From NCBI GenBank assembly GCA_017443765.1, contig JAFSYB010000053.1, positions 1 to 56,468 of the forward strand: a DNA stretch of 56,468 nucleotides, given 5' to 3'. The notes under the pieces are model-generated. The model did no database searches. It had not been told where the DNA came from and worked only from the letters and a program-made list of their open reading frames with translations. Each line of letters opens with the position of its first letter. Positions within the stretch are counted from its first letter, which is position 1. The DNA is from Muribaculaceae bacterium. GTDB taxonomy: Bacteria; Bacteroidota; Bacteroidia; Bacteroidales; Muribaculaceae. This document shows positions 8,814-17,788 of this stretch, piece by piece. The position numbers and the translations under genes were made by a program.

Positions 8814-10058
8814 ATGGCATTAGTAAAACCATTCCGTGGTCTGAGACCACCCCGCGATTTAGTGCAGAAAGTGGCTTCCAAGCCCTACGACGTGCTCTCG
8901 AGCGATGAGGCACGCGCCGAGGCCGGCGACAACGAGATGTCGCTCTACCACATCATCAAGCCCGAAATCGACTTCCCCGCAGGCACAGGCGAGCACGAAC
9001 CCAAGGTCTACGACCGTGCCGTGATGAATTTCAAGAAGTTCCAAGACAAAGGCTGGCTCGTGCAGGACAACGACGAGAAGTACTACATCTACGCCCAGAC
9101 GATGGACGGCCGCACACAATATGGCATTGTGGTGGCTGCCAGCGTTAACGACTATCTTGAGGGACGCATCAAGAAGCACGAGCTCACCCGACGTGAGAAG
9201 GAAACCGACCGTATGCACCACATTGAAATCAACAACGCCAATGTGGAACCCGTGTTCCTGGCTTTCCCCACCAACGAGGTGCTCGAGCGAATCATCGCCG
9301 ACACGGCCAAAACCACTCCCGAATATGACTTCGTGAGCGAAGACGGCATCGGACACACACTGTGGGTAATCGGCGACGAGAACACCAAGCAGCAGATCAC
9401 CAAGGCTTTTGAGGGAATACCCTATCTCTATATTGCCGACGGGCACCACCGCACTGCCGCTGCGGCGCACGTGGGAGAGGAGAAAGCAAAGGCCGACCCC
9501 AACCACAACGGAACCGAGGAATACAACTTCCTCCTCGCTGTTTGCTTCCCGCAATCGCACCTCAAGGTGATGGACTACAACCGCGTGGTCAAAGACCTTA
9601 ACGGACTCACTGACGAGCAGTTCCTCGACAAGATTCGCGAGCACTTCACCGTCGAGGACAAGGGTACTGAGATTTACCACCCCGCCAAGCTGCACAACTT
9701 CGCACTCTATCTGTCGGGACACTGGTACTCGCTCACTGCCAAGCCCGGCACCTACAACGACAACGACCCCATCGGCGTGCTCGATGTGAGCGTGTCAAGC
9801 GACTACATCTTACGCGACATTCTTGGCATCACCGACCTGCGCTCCGACAACCGCATCGACTTTGTGGGCGGTATTCGCGGCTTGGGCGAGCTCAAGCAGC
9901 GCGTCGACTCCGGTGAGATGAGGGTTGCCTTGGCACTCTATCCCGTGACCATGCAGCAAATCATCGACATTGCCGACAGTGGCAAAATTATGCCGCCAAA
10001 GGCCACCTGGTTCGAACCTAAGCTGCGCTCAGGACTCATCATTCACAAACTCGACTAA
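8814..10058 (+). CDS. DUF1015 family protein
   Basis: A 414-residue cytosolic protein of the DUF1015 family, recognisable by its N-terminus (VKPFRGLRP...VASKPYDVLS) and by YIADGHHRTAAA with DGHHRT at 209-214. The DGHHR motif recalls ParB/sulfiredoxin-fold enzymes, some of which are free-serine kinases. A small-molecule kinase role is therefore conceivable but not shown here. In many genomes the family sits beside serine-biosynthesis genes. In this window it does not, since its neighbours are purA and the polysaccharide regulator. It is monocistronic, with tandem hairpins after the stop. Confidence 0.85.
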   Translation: MALVKPFRGLRPPRDLVQKVASKPYDVLSSDEARAEAGDNEMSLYHIIKPEIDFPAGTGEHEPKVYDRAVMNFKKFQDKGWLVQDNDEKYYIYAQTMDGRTQYGIVVAASVNDYLEGRIKKHELTRREKETDRMHHIEINNANVEPVFLAFPTNEVLERIIADTAKTTPEYDFVSEDGIGHTLWVIGDENTKQQITKAFEGIPYLYIADGHHRTAAAAHVGEEKAKADPNHNGTEEYNFLLAVCFPQSHLKVMDYNRVVKDLNGLTDEQFLDKIREHFTVEDKGTEIYHPAKLHNFALYLSGHWYSLTAKPGTYNDNDPIGVLDVSVSSDYILRDILGITDLRSDNRIDFVGGIRGLGELKQRVDSGEMRVALALYPVTMQQIIDIADSGKIMPPKATWFEPKLRSGLIIHKLD

Positions 10059-10063
10059 ACAAA

Positions 10064-10105
10064 GCTGTGCTGCCACGAGCCTCTGCTGGCTTTTGGCAGC
10101 ACGGC
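10064..10105 (+). terminator. Stem-loop after the DUF1015 gene
   Basis: A 12-bp stem (10064-10075 with 10094-10105, one G-U pair) immediately follows the stop codon. The core is GTGCTGCCA/TGGCAGCAC with an 18-nt loop. No long T-run follows, so it may be an mRNA 3'-end stabiliser rather than the terminator itself. Confidence 0.5.
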
Positions 10106-10177
10106 AACTTCAAACCTCTAATGAATTGAAAGGCACTTAACAACAAGCAAATTCAGAATAATTTCAGTAATATTAGT

Positions 10178-10204
10178 GGGCGGCTTTAGTGGCCGCCCCT
10201 TTTG
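10178..10204 (+). terminator. Rho-independent terminator
   Basis: GGGCGGC (10178-10184), a 7-nt loop, then GCCGCCC (10192-10198) and CTTTT. A compact GC stem with a short T-run. It separates the housekeeping genes from the polysaccharide locus. Confidence 0.75.
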
Positions 10205-10268
10205 CGCCTGCCCCAGCGGATTAATGAAACTTAACACACTCCAGTTACTCTAATTGAAGAAAAATCAT

Positions 10269-10276
10269 TAACTTTG
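10269..10276 (+). promoter_or_regulatory. Promoter of the polysaccharide regulator
   Basis: TAACTTTG matches TAnnTTTG exactly. No TTG sits at the ideal distance (the nearest, 10254-10256, is 12 nt upstream), so the -33 half is poor. Transcription would begin near 10283, only about 8 nt before the first ATG. I found no inverted repeats flanking it, so no sign of a phase-variable invertible promoter. Confidence 0.55.
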
Positions 10277-10290
10277 CAATCCATAATATA

Positions 10291-11499
10291 ATGCCCTTTT
10301 GCCACTGCATGGCCGAGTCATTGCAGCAAAAACGTGAGAGTGGCATTCATCGTGTGATTGAGGAGGTTTTCCCAACTTTGCACGAAACCGATATTAATAT
10401 ATTGATAATCAGGTGTGTAAATATGCTTGGGCAACTAAAGGTATATAGTGCCGACAACAACCACGGCCGGAATGATTCGCACATAGATGATTCGAAGGCT
10501 TGGTATGTGCTCACGCTTGCCGAGAGTCTCCAGGCCGTGAGGAGGGTATTTCGCTCGGTAAACGACATCCGCACCCAACGCGGTGAGCCGCTTGTGGAAT
10601 ATTTCCTGCCCGTGTGTCAGATGAAGACTGTACGCTCGGGACGCCAGATTGTAGTCGAGCAGAAGATGCTCTTTACCTACCTGTTTGTGCGCGACACCCT
10701 CGCCGGCATACGCCAGTTGCGCGAACACATTCCGGGCCTGCGCCTTCTGCGCCATCCCGACGACCGCAGCGGTGACAATTGGCGCTACATGACCGTAACT
10801 AACCGCGAGATGGCCATGTTCCGCACCATCGCCGATGCCTTTGCAGGCAATCTCCCTTGCTACCGCATCGACGACGTGAATCTTGAGGATGGTGACCGCG
10901 TGCAGGTCGTGGGCGGACAGTTCGACGGTGTGGAGGGTATCTTGCGTTGCGCTCCGGGGCGCGCTGGAGGCCAGGTGCTGCTCATAGTTGGCAACCTGCT
11001 GATTGTCAGCACTGGAAACATCGCGCCCCAGTACATACGAATCCTCGAGTTCGGCAGTGGAAACCGGCACCCTTACCGCCAGTTCGAGACTCACCTGCCT
11101 CGAGCCGTTCGCGCACTCTGCCGGCGGCTTGCCGGAGAGGCACCCGACGAGGCCGACCTTGCAGCCATGCAGGTGTTCACCGCCCGCTTCGCGCTCCTGC
11201 GGCCAGCCACCGTCAACTTGGCCAGCTCCCATGCCGGCCTCATGCTCATGAGCTACGCCGCCCTTGACAACCGCCCACGGCGCGACCGCTGGCTTGCCGA
11301 GTGCGAGGCTCTCCTGCCGCAAGTTACCGCCGACCAGCAGCGTGGCCTGCACCTGGCCATGATGCACGCCGCCACGCGCCGTCACGACCTCGCTACCCAG
11401 CTCCATCGCCTCATCGACGCCTGGCAACCTATCGCGCCTAACCAGCAGAAAAAGCTAACCATTGCCCGAATGCTCACGCAGTTTGAGGCATTTGACTAA
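10291..11499 (+). CDS. UpxY-type NusG-like antiterminator
   Basis: A 402-residue NusG paralogue. The NGN domain begins at about residue 70 (AWYVLTL) and runs to about 185. A KOW motif follows at 199-218 (EDGDRVQVVGGQFDGVEG). Bacteroides UpxY proteins of this build let RNA polymerase read through their own capsule operon. The remaining 150 residues form an Arg/Leu/Ala-rich helical extension; variants with such tails occur in Bacteroidales. The start is uncertain: ATG 10291, ATG 10309 or ATG 10423 (MLGQLKVYS) all precede the NGN domain. No UpxZ partner gene follows. It is first in the locus, 145 nt before the epimerase gene. Confidence 0.85.
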   Translation: MPFCHCMAESLQQKRESGIHRVIEEVFPTLHETDINILIIRCVNMLGQLKVYSADNNHGRNDSHIDDSKAWYVLTLAESLQAVRRVFRSVNDIRTQRGEPLVEYFLPVCQMKTVRSGRQIVVEQKMLFTYLFVRDTLAGIRQLREHIPGLRLLRHPDDRSGDNWRYMTVTNREMAMFRTIADAFAGNLPCYRIDDVNLEDGDRVQVVGGQFDGVEGILRCAPGRAGGQVLLIVGNLLIVSTGNIAPQYIRILEFGSGNRHPYRQFETHLPRAVRALCRRLAGEAPDEADLAAMQVFTARFALLRPATVNLASSHAGLMLMSYAALDNRPRRDRWLAECEALLPQVTADQQRGLHLAMMHAATRRHDLATQLHRLIDAWQPIAPNQQKKLTIARMLTQFEAFD

Positions 11500-11644
11500 T
11501 GTATCCCAAAGATAGAGAGCGCATTCTCCCATAGTTTTTGCAGTTTTTTTTAATGTGAAGCAGTATGAATCCGTGAAGTCTGCGAGATTTATGGGTAACC
11601 CCGAACCAAAATTTGTGCAATTCATCCACTCAGGATGATAAGTA
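11500..11644 (+). promoter_or_regulatory. Leader between the antiterminator and the biosynthetic genes
   Basis: 145 nt with no gene and no TAnnTTTG promoter. It holds a run of eight T (11544-11551) preceded by only a weak 4-bp hairpin. If the UpxY-type protein acts on this operon, this or the short 5' leader is where pausing or termination would occur. Inference only. Confidence 0.35.
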
Positions 11645-12748
11645 ATGAAAGAGAGAACCCTTGATTTTACCAATAAGACGATACTGGTCACTGGTGTTGC
11701 CGGATTTATAGGTGCCAGCCTTGTGCGACGCTTAGTCAGTGATTGTCCGTCAGTTGTGGTGCTTGGTGTCGACAGCCTGAACGATTATTACGATGTCAGG
11801 TTAAAGCGGGCGCGCCTCGACGAGCTTCGCCGTTTGGCGGCCGGCCGGCAGTTTGTCTTTCGCCAAATCTCAACGGCAGACAAAAAAGCCATTGAGGCAT
11901 TGTTTGCCGAATATCACATCGACATCGTTGTGAATTTGGCAGCCCAGACCGGTGTCCGATACAGCATAACGAATCCTGATGCGTATATCGAGAGCAATAT
12001 AATTGGATTCTATAACATTTTAGAGGCTTGTCGTCATAGCTGTGAAGGTGGGGAGCCCGGTGTTCAGCACCTGGTGTATGCCAGTTCAAGCAGTGTGTAC
12101 GGCGCGAACCGGAAAGTGCCTTATTCGACCGACGACAATGTGGATAATCCAGTCAGCCTGTATGCAGCGACCAAAAAATGTGACGAGTTGCTGGCACATG
12201 CCTATTCCAAGCTCTACAATATCCCCTCGACTGGCCTCAGGTTCTTTACCGTTTATGGCCCGGCCGGTCGCCCCGATATGGCATACTTCACTTTCACCGA
12301 CAAACTCGTCAATGGCGAAAAAATCCAGATATTCAATTACGGCAATTGCAAGCGTGATTTCACTTTCATCGACGATGCTATCGAAGTCGTGTTGCGCGTA
12401 ATTCAGCGTGCCCCCTTGCGGGCAATCGGCGCCGATGGCTTGCCTGTGCCACCCTATGCTGTTTACAACATAGGCAACAGCCATCCCGAGAATTTGTTGG
12501 ACTTCGTGACCATCCTTCAAGAAGAGCTGGTGCGTGCCGGCGTCCTGCCGGCGGATTACGATTTCGAATCCCACACGCAACTCGTTGCCATGCAGCCAGG
12601 CGATGTGCCTGTCACCTACGCCGACACGCAGGCCCTGGAGCGCGACTTCGGTTTCAAGCCCTCCACGCCCTTGAGACAGGGACTGAGAAAGTTTGCCGAG
12701 TGGTATAAAGCTTATCGGCAAGCCAATCCTGCCGCCAGCAGCACATAG
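11645..12748 (+). CDS. NAD-dependent epimerase, UDP-glucuronate 4-epimerase-like
   Basis: An extended short-chain dehydrogenase of 367 residues, predicted to interconvert UDP-GlcA and UDP-GalA. The Rossmann motif GVAGFIG is at 17-23, catalytic Tyr173 and Lys177 in YAATK, and a Ser-rich stretch SSSSVYG at 147-153. The signature DSLNDYYDVRLKRARL and LRFFTVYGPAGRPDMA are typical of the UDP-GlcA epimerase (LpsL/CapI) group. It is the first biosynthetic gene after the regulator, 9 nt before the flippase gene, and would supply an acidic sugar. Confidence 0.88.
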   Translation: MKERTLDFTNKTILVTGVAGFIGASLVRRLVSDCPSVVVLGVDSLNDYYDVRLKRARLDELRRLAAGRQFVFRQISTADKKAIEALFAEYHIDIVVNLAAQTGVRYSITNPDAYIESNIIGFYNILEACRHSCEGGEPGVQHLVYASSSSVYGANRKVPYSTDDNVDNPVSLYAATKKCDELLAHAYSKLYNIPSTGLRFFTVYGPAGRPDMAYFTFTDKLVNGEKIQIFNYGNCKRDFTFIDDAIEVVLRVIQRAPLRAIGADGLPVPPYAVYNIGNSHPENLLDFVTILQEELVRAGVLPADYDFESHTQLVAMQPGDVPVTYADTQALERDFGFKPSTPLRQGLRKFAEWYKAYRQANPAASST

Positions 12749-12757
12749 AGCAATAGA

Positions 12758-14287
12758 ATGAGCGCAAGCACCAACAGCCGCATAGCCCGCAACACGGTAT
12801 TCCTCTATTTGAGGATGTTTGTGTCGATGTGCATATCGCTTTACACCTCGCGAGTGGTACTCAATGCCTTGGGGACAAGCGATTATGGCATTTATGGCAT
12901 TGTGGGCAGTATAGTGGTTTTCTTTTCTTTTCTGAATACAACGCTCAGTACATCAACCTCGAGATTCCTGACGTTCCAGTTGGGCCGCGACGACCATGAT
13001 GCCTTAAACCACACGTTCACCAATGCGGTAATGCTCCATGTGGGTATTGCGCTGATAATATTGGTGCTGGCCGAAACGATTGGATTATGGTTTCTTAACA
13101 ACCATTTGGTGATACCGGCGGGACGTTTAGATGCCGCTAACTGGGTCTATCAGCTTTCGGTTGTTGCCTGCATGACGGGGATTATCGAAGTGCCATTTAA
13201 GGCAACTGTCATTTCCCACGAGCGCATGGATTTCTATGCATACGCCAGCATTGCTTTCTCGCTATTGAAATTGGGTATTGTGTTTCTGCTTGCTGTCAGT
13301 CCATACGACAAGCTCATTTTTTATGCAACCCTAATCTTTGCCTGTCAAGTCGTCATCTTTTGGGCATACTTTGTTTATTGTCGTATCTCGTTCAGCGAGT
13401 GCAGGTTGTCGTTGCGTGCTGATAGAGGCATCATGCGCAGCATGGTGTCCTTTTCCGGTTGGACGCTGTATAGCAACATCTGTTTCACCACGCGCCAGCA
13501 GGGGTCAAATGTCCTGCTCAACCTCTTCGGCGGCACGGTGGTCAATGCCGCCGCGGGGCTTGCCTCCACAACGCTCACCATCCTTGAGCAGTTCGCCTCC
13601 AATCTCGTGATGGCATCGCGGCCGCAAATCATCAAGCATTATGCACAGGCCGACCATTCGGCCATGTTGCGCCTCATGAGCAATACATCATTATTTGCCA
13701 ATATGCTGTTTCTGGTGGTCGCCGTTCCTTTTGTTACAGAAATCAGCTATATACTCCGGCTGTGGCTGGTCAACGTTCCGCCTTACATGGTGGGCTTTTC
13801 GATTTTGCTCATTGCCGGTGCCTACATTTCTCTGAACAATAATGTCTTGTTTGTGGCTATTCAAGCTTCGGGCAGCATACGAACATACTCATTGCTGGCC
13901 GGCACCACATCAGTCTTGGTGATTCCTGTAGCTTATCTCTTTTTTAAGAATGGCTCTACTTTTTACTGGGTCTATATACTTCCGCTGTTTACTAACAGCA
14001 TGATTTATCTCTACTGTCTGTTTGTTTTTAAACGCATCATAACCGGTGCGCATATATTGCGATACATGCGCGATTCGCTGCTAAGGCCCACCTTGTGCGC
14101 GGTGCCGGCGGTTTTATTGTCGGGGTTGTTGACGCTTGTGGTCGAACAGGGCTTTGTTCGTCTTGTGTTGATCGTCGCTTTATCGACAGGCGCCTACATC
14201 TCTTGCGCTTATTTCGCATTGACTAAAGAGATGCGAAATACTGTCATTTCTCAATTATCGCAACTAAAACAAAAGTTCATTAAATGA
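12758..14287 (+). CDS. Wzx-type oligosaccharide flippase
   Basis: A 509-residue polytopic membrane protein with about 12-14 hydrophobic segments spread over its whole length. The N-terminus (RIARNTVFLYLRMFVSMCI, then YTSRVVLNALGTSDYGIYG) is the common signature of Bacteroidetes MOP-superfamily polysaccharide transporters. It is predicted to flip lipid-linked repeat units across the inner membrane, working with the EpsG-type polymerase encoded at 18873. The start is the first ATG, 9 nt after the epimerase stop. Confidence 0.88.
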   Translation: MSASTNSRIARNTVFLYLRMFVSMCISLYTSRVVLNALGTSDYGIYGIVGSIVVFFSFLNTTLSTSTSRFLTFQLGRDDHDALNHTFTNAVMLHVGIALIILVLAETIGLWFLNNHLVIPAGRLDAANWVYQLSVVACMTGIIEVPFKATVISHERMDFYAYASIAFSLLKLGIVFLLAVSPYDKLIFYATLIFACQVVIFWAYFVYCRISFSECRLSLRADRGIMRSMVSFSGWTLYSNICFTTRQQGSNVLLNLFGGTVVNAAAGLASTTLTILEQFASNLVMASRPQIIKHYAQADHSAMLRLMSNTSLFANMLFLVVAVPFVTEISYILRLWLVNVPPYMVGFSILLIAGAYISLNNNVLFVAIQASGSIRTYSLLAGTTSVLVIPVAYLFFKNGSTFYWVYILPLFTNSMIYLYCLFVFKRIITGAHILRYMRDSLLRPTLCAVPAVLLSGLLTLVVEQGFVRLVLIVALSTGAYISCAYFALTKEMRNTVISQLSQLKQKFIK

Positions 14288-14380
14288 ACACCAACTGGGG
14301 ACTCAAGCATTCTTGAACGATATTGCTGCGTTATAGCGTGATTGTTTGGTGATGGATAAGATGCGTAATAACTGAACCGT

Positions 14381-15709
14381 ATGTCAATGAATAAGAACAT
14401 CTTAATCATAACTCCATTCTTTCCACCACAGACCCATGCTGCCGTGTTCCGTGCCTACAAGCTGGTGAAATATTTGAAGCGGGAAGGGTGGAACCCTGTG
14501 GTGCTTACCGTTGACACCAACTACATCTATCAGGAGGATGCGACTTTGCTCGACGACATTGCCGGCGTGCCTGTTTATCGAGCAAATTATATAGAGCCAA
14601 CCGTGCGGGGGCTGAAAAAGAAACTCTTTGGCATCGACACCTCTTACAAGGCCATGCTTGCTAAACGACAGGCTGCACACACCGGGGCACATGCGCTCCC
14701 GCCGATGACAAACGCCACGGGAGAAAGCCACTCCTGGTCTCACCGATTCTACAACTATATGCTCAAACGCTGGGTGCAAGTTCCCGACCGCTTCGTGGGG
14801 TGGTATCCGTTTGCCCTGCGCATGGCCCGGCGCATCATCAGGGAGCGCGACATCAGCATCATCTATACCACTTGTTTGCCGTTTACATGCAACAAGCTCG
14901 GCATCGCTCTGCGCAAGAAGATGGATGTGAAATGGGTGGCCGACTTCAGGGACCCCATAACTTACGCTAAACGAATGTATTCCGATTATCTGCCTGTGTT
15001 CATGAGGCAGAAGAGAATCGAGCAACAAACCTTTGAATACGCCGACGCTGTGGTGGGCTTGTCAAGTGCATACCTGCACATTTTTAATGACCTCTTCTCG
15101 GGCAAATACGACCATAAATGCCATTTCATTCCTACTGGGGTTGATGATGACTATATACCTAACGAAGAGATTTCAAAAGAGAACTATCTGATTTTTGTCG
15201 GTGAGTACCTTCGTGAGTACAAGGACGCGTTCCTCAAGCTTTTGCGCGAATGCGTCAATCGTGGGAATGATATAAAGCTGAAGGTTGTAGGCAACAAAGA
15301 CATCAATGAAGGTGTTATGCGACCAATCATCGAGGATCTCCATCTTTCCGGCCATGTGGAATTTGTCGGCCATAAACCACAAAAAGAACTTTACAGGCTT
15401 ATCAAGGCGGCCAAGGCGGCCGTGCTAATACCCGGCAAGCAAGCCCTTTGGTGGACTAATTTTGCAAAGATGGTCGACTACATCGGCTTGCAGGTGCCGG
15501 TCATCGCTTTGGTGCCCGACATCAGCGAGGCGCGCAGCGAACTCCAAAAAGCGGGACTTGGCATTTTCATAAAGGATGACGAGGCCGAAACAATCAGTCA
15601 ATTCCTGAATGGGAAAGGCGCAACCAGTGAAGCCAGGCCGGATTACTGCACCCGATACCTTGCTTCGTCGCAAGCCCTTTCTTTCATTCAGATTTTTGAA
15701 AACTTATAA
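14381..15709 (+). CDS. Glycosyltransferase, GT4-like (GT-B fold)
   Basis: 442 residues. The N-terminus (NILIITPFFPPQTHAAVFRAYKLVKYL) is the nucleotide-free acceptor-side Rossmann domain of GT-B enzymes. The second half contains KLKVVGNKD, HVEFVGHKP and KAAVLIPGKQ in the donor-binding domain. The usual E-x7-E motif is not clear, which sets it apart from the other GT4 enzymes in the locus. ATG 14381 and ATG 14387 are both possible starts. It lies 93 nt after the flippase gene, in a gap where I see no promoter. Confidence 0.8.
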   Translation: MSMNKNILIITPFFPPQTHAAVFRAYKLVKYLKREGWNPVVLTVDTNYIYQEDATLLDDIAGVPVYRANYIEPTVRGLKKKLFGIDTSYKAMLAKRQAAHTGAHALPPMTNATGESHSWSHRFYNYMLKRWVQVPDRFVGWYPFALRMARRIIRERDISIIYTTCLPFTCNKLGIALRKKMDVKWVADFRDPITYAKRMYSDYLPVFMRQKRIEQQTFEYADAVVGLSSAYLHIFNDLFSGKYDHKCHFIPTGVDDDYIPNEEISKENYLIFVGEYLREYKDAFLKLLRECVNRGNDIKLKVVGNKDINEGVMRPIIEDLHLSGHVEFVGHKPQKELYRLIKAAKAAVLIPGKQALWWTNFAKMVDYIGLQVPVIALVPDISEARSELQKAGLGIFIKDDEAETISQFLNGKGATSEARPDYCTRYLASSQALSFIQIFENL

Positions 15710-15736
15710 GGTGGGTTCTTCAGAAATAACGAAGAT

Positions 15737-16894
15737 ATGCACATTGCTTTTCTCACCACTGAATACCCTTGCAAGGCAAGCGTGAAGACTGGCGGTATAG
15801 GCACAACTATCCGCAATCAGGCTGCGTTATTGCTTCAAAGCAAGGTGAAGGTGAGTGTGTTGCTGTGGACCAAACACGCTTTCGATGATTATGAGGAAGA
15901 TGGCGTCTCTATCTATTGTGTCACTCAAGCTAATGGGGGTGGCGTGCTCAGCATCCTCAGGCAACAAAGAGACCTGGGGCGCAAGGTGAGTGCCTTGTGC
16001 CGTGAGCACTCCATTGATCTTGTGGAAACCAATGACTGGGAGGGGAATACGGCATTCGCCGGCATTGATGTTCCTGTGGTGTTGCGTTTTGGGGGGGCAA
16101 ACCTGCTCTTCGGGAAACTGCTCAACAAAAAGGTGCCCTTGGCGCTGGGCATTCTGGAACGCCTGGCAGTTCATCGGGCAGATGCCTACGTTGGTGTGAG
16201 CGAACAATCGTACAATGTGTCGGAACGCATCTTCCACTTCAACAAATCAAAACCCTCCACGATTATCTACAACCCGGTTGACCTCGATCGTGTGGCAAGT
16301 TTTTGTGGCAAAGCGCGGCCGGGCAAGCGCATAGTTTTCTATGGCACGCTTGTTGAGAAAAAGGGTGTTTTGCTTATCCCCAAGGTGTTCAACGAGGTTG
16401 TGCGCCGGCATCCCGATGCCACGCTCACCATGATTGGCAAGGACACCAATTATATGGGAGGCAGCATGAAAGCGCATATTGAGGCCATGTTCTCGTCCGA
16501 GGCGCGCGCGCGAGTGCGGATAATCAGTCACCTGGCCTACGACGACCTGCTCAGGGCGGTGGCAAATCACGATATTTGCTTGTTGCCCAGCTATGCCGAG
16601 ACTTTCGGGCTCGTTTTGCTGGAGGGTATGGCGCTCAAGAAAGCGGTAGTTTGTTCAGATATTGAGCCTTTCATGGAGATTGCGCGTGATGGCATCGACT
16701 GCATCCATTGTCACTCGGGCGATTCCGCGGCTTTCACCAAGGCTGTTCTCGAAGTCATCGAAGTCCCGGGGAGGTATCTCTCGCTTGCCGAGGAGGCTTC
16801 CAAGCGCGCTTTCGTGAAATTTGCTCCCCGCAAGCTGGCGCAGCAACATATTGATTTCTATAATCAGGTGCTTGAAAAGTGCCGTAAGTCATAA
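15737..16894 (+). CDS. Glycosyltransferase family 4
   Basis: 385 residues, GT-B fold. The N-terminal TTEYPCKASVKTGGIGTTIRNQA is the acceptor-domain loop rich in Gly. The C-terminal PSYAETFGLVLLEGM carries the GT4 E-x7-E motif. A retaining transfer of a nucleotide-activated sugar to the growing lipid-linked oligosaccharide is expected. The donor and linkage cannot be predicted. The 27-nt gap before it contains AAGGTGGGTTCTT, similar to the end of the intergenic repeat family. Confidence 0.87.
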   Translation: MHIAFLTTEYPCKASVKTGGIGTTIRNQAALLLQSKVKVSVLLWTKHAFDDYEEDGVSIYCVTQANGGGVLSILRQQRDLGRKVSALCREHSIDLVETNDWEGNTAFAGIDVPVVLRFGGANLLFGKLLNKKVPLALGILERLAVHRADAYVGVSEQSYNVSERIFHFNKSKPSTIIYNPVDLDRVASFCGKARPGKRIVFYGTLVEKKGVLLIPKVFNEVVRRHPDATLTMIGKDTNYMGGSMKAHIEAMFSSEARARVRIISHLAYDDLLRAVANHDICLLPSYAETFGLVLLEGMALKKAVVCSDIEPFMEIARDGIDCIHCHSGDSAAFTKAVLEVIEVPGRYLSLAEEASKRAFVKFAPRKLAQQHIDFYNQVLEKCRKS

Positions 16895-16909
16895 CCATCG
16901 CCTTGTTTT

Positions 16910-17785
16910 ATGGATGGCATATCAGTGATTATCCCCACGCTTAACAGAACGGATTTTGTCAAAAAAACGGTCAGCCAATTGCTAAATCAAGTATTTGACA
17001 AATCGTTTGAAATTCTGGTAGTTGATCAGTCGGATAACGAAGACCCGGAATTAGCCCGGGATTCCAGTGTCCGTTATTTTCATGTGACGTCATTTCGCGG
17101 GCTGCCCGAAGCCCGGAACTTCGGGTGGCAACATGCACGGTGCGATTTCGTGCTCTATCTTGATGATGACATAGAGATTGATTCCGACCTCTTGAATGAG
17201 CATTACAAGATGATCACGCAACCACAATATGGAATCGTCGCCGGTGGTATAACGGAGAAAAACAACGCTAATCCTTCGGTTAAAAAGGTCGGGTACTTTA
17301 ATTACTATACGGCCACTCCATCGCGAGGCTTCAATATGAGCAGGAATGGTTTGGTGCACCACGCACCAGGGGGTAATATCAGCATTAAACGAAGAGTGCT
17401 GGAGCAAGTGGGTGGATTCGACGAGCAGCTGAATGTGGGCGCGGCTTTGTACGAGGAAACTGATTTATGCCTTCGCGCCACAGCGGCGGGTTACCAGATT
17501 TTTTTCAATCACGATGCCCACGTTGTTCATCTCGCGGCCAAAGCCGGTGGATGCCGCGTGGCAGACATCAGAGAATATCTCTCTTTTTTTGCCCACAATC
17601 GTGGAATTATAATTTCCAGGCATTTAAATGCCGTGCAGCGGTTAACGGCATTTGGGTATCTATTGAAAATGGTGATGGCCTACTCGGTGTCGTACCGTCG
17701 GAATTTGTTTGGTTGTTTCCTTACGGCATACAGGCAAGGGTTCAGTAAAGGAAAGCTCGCCCCACGGTGTGGGAATTATGTGTGA
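16910..17785 (+). CDS. Glycosyltransferase family 2
   Basis: 291 residues, GT-A fold. It begins with ISVIIPTLNR and has the DxD-type metal site LYLDDDIEID. The GGFDEQLNVGAALYEETDLCLRA region (split by family-typical residues) is the acceptor/base motif of inverting GT2 enzymes. A few hydrophobic residues near the C-terminus suggest peripheral membrane contact. It sits 15 nt after one GT4 gene and 3 nt before another, so it is clearly part of one operon. Confidence 0.87.
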   Translation: MDGISVIIPTLNRTDFVKKTVSQLLNQVFDKSFEILVVDQSDNEDPELARDSSVRYFHVTSFRGLPEARNFGWQHARCDFVLYLDDDIEIDSDLLNEHYKMITQPQYGIVAGGITEKNNANPSVKKVGYFNYYTATPSRGFNMSRNGLVHHAPGGNISIKRRVLEQVGGFDEQLNVGAALYEETDLCLRATAAGYQIFFNHDAHVVHLAAKAGGCRVADIREYLSFFAHNRGIIISRHLNAVQRLTAFGYLLKMVMAYSVSYRRNLFGCFLTAYRQGFSKGKLAPRCGNYV

Positions 17786-17788
17786 GTT

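Noticed and set aside
10059..10290. Possible invertible promoter for phase variation of the polysaccharide locus
   Set aside because: No pair of inverted repeats flanks the promoter and no serine or tyrosine recombinase gene is near.
15709..15730. AAGGTGGGTTCTT before the GT4 gene at 15737 as a repeat copy
   Set aside because: The match stops after about ten bases and the gap is only 27 nt. At best a tiny remnant.
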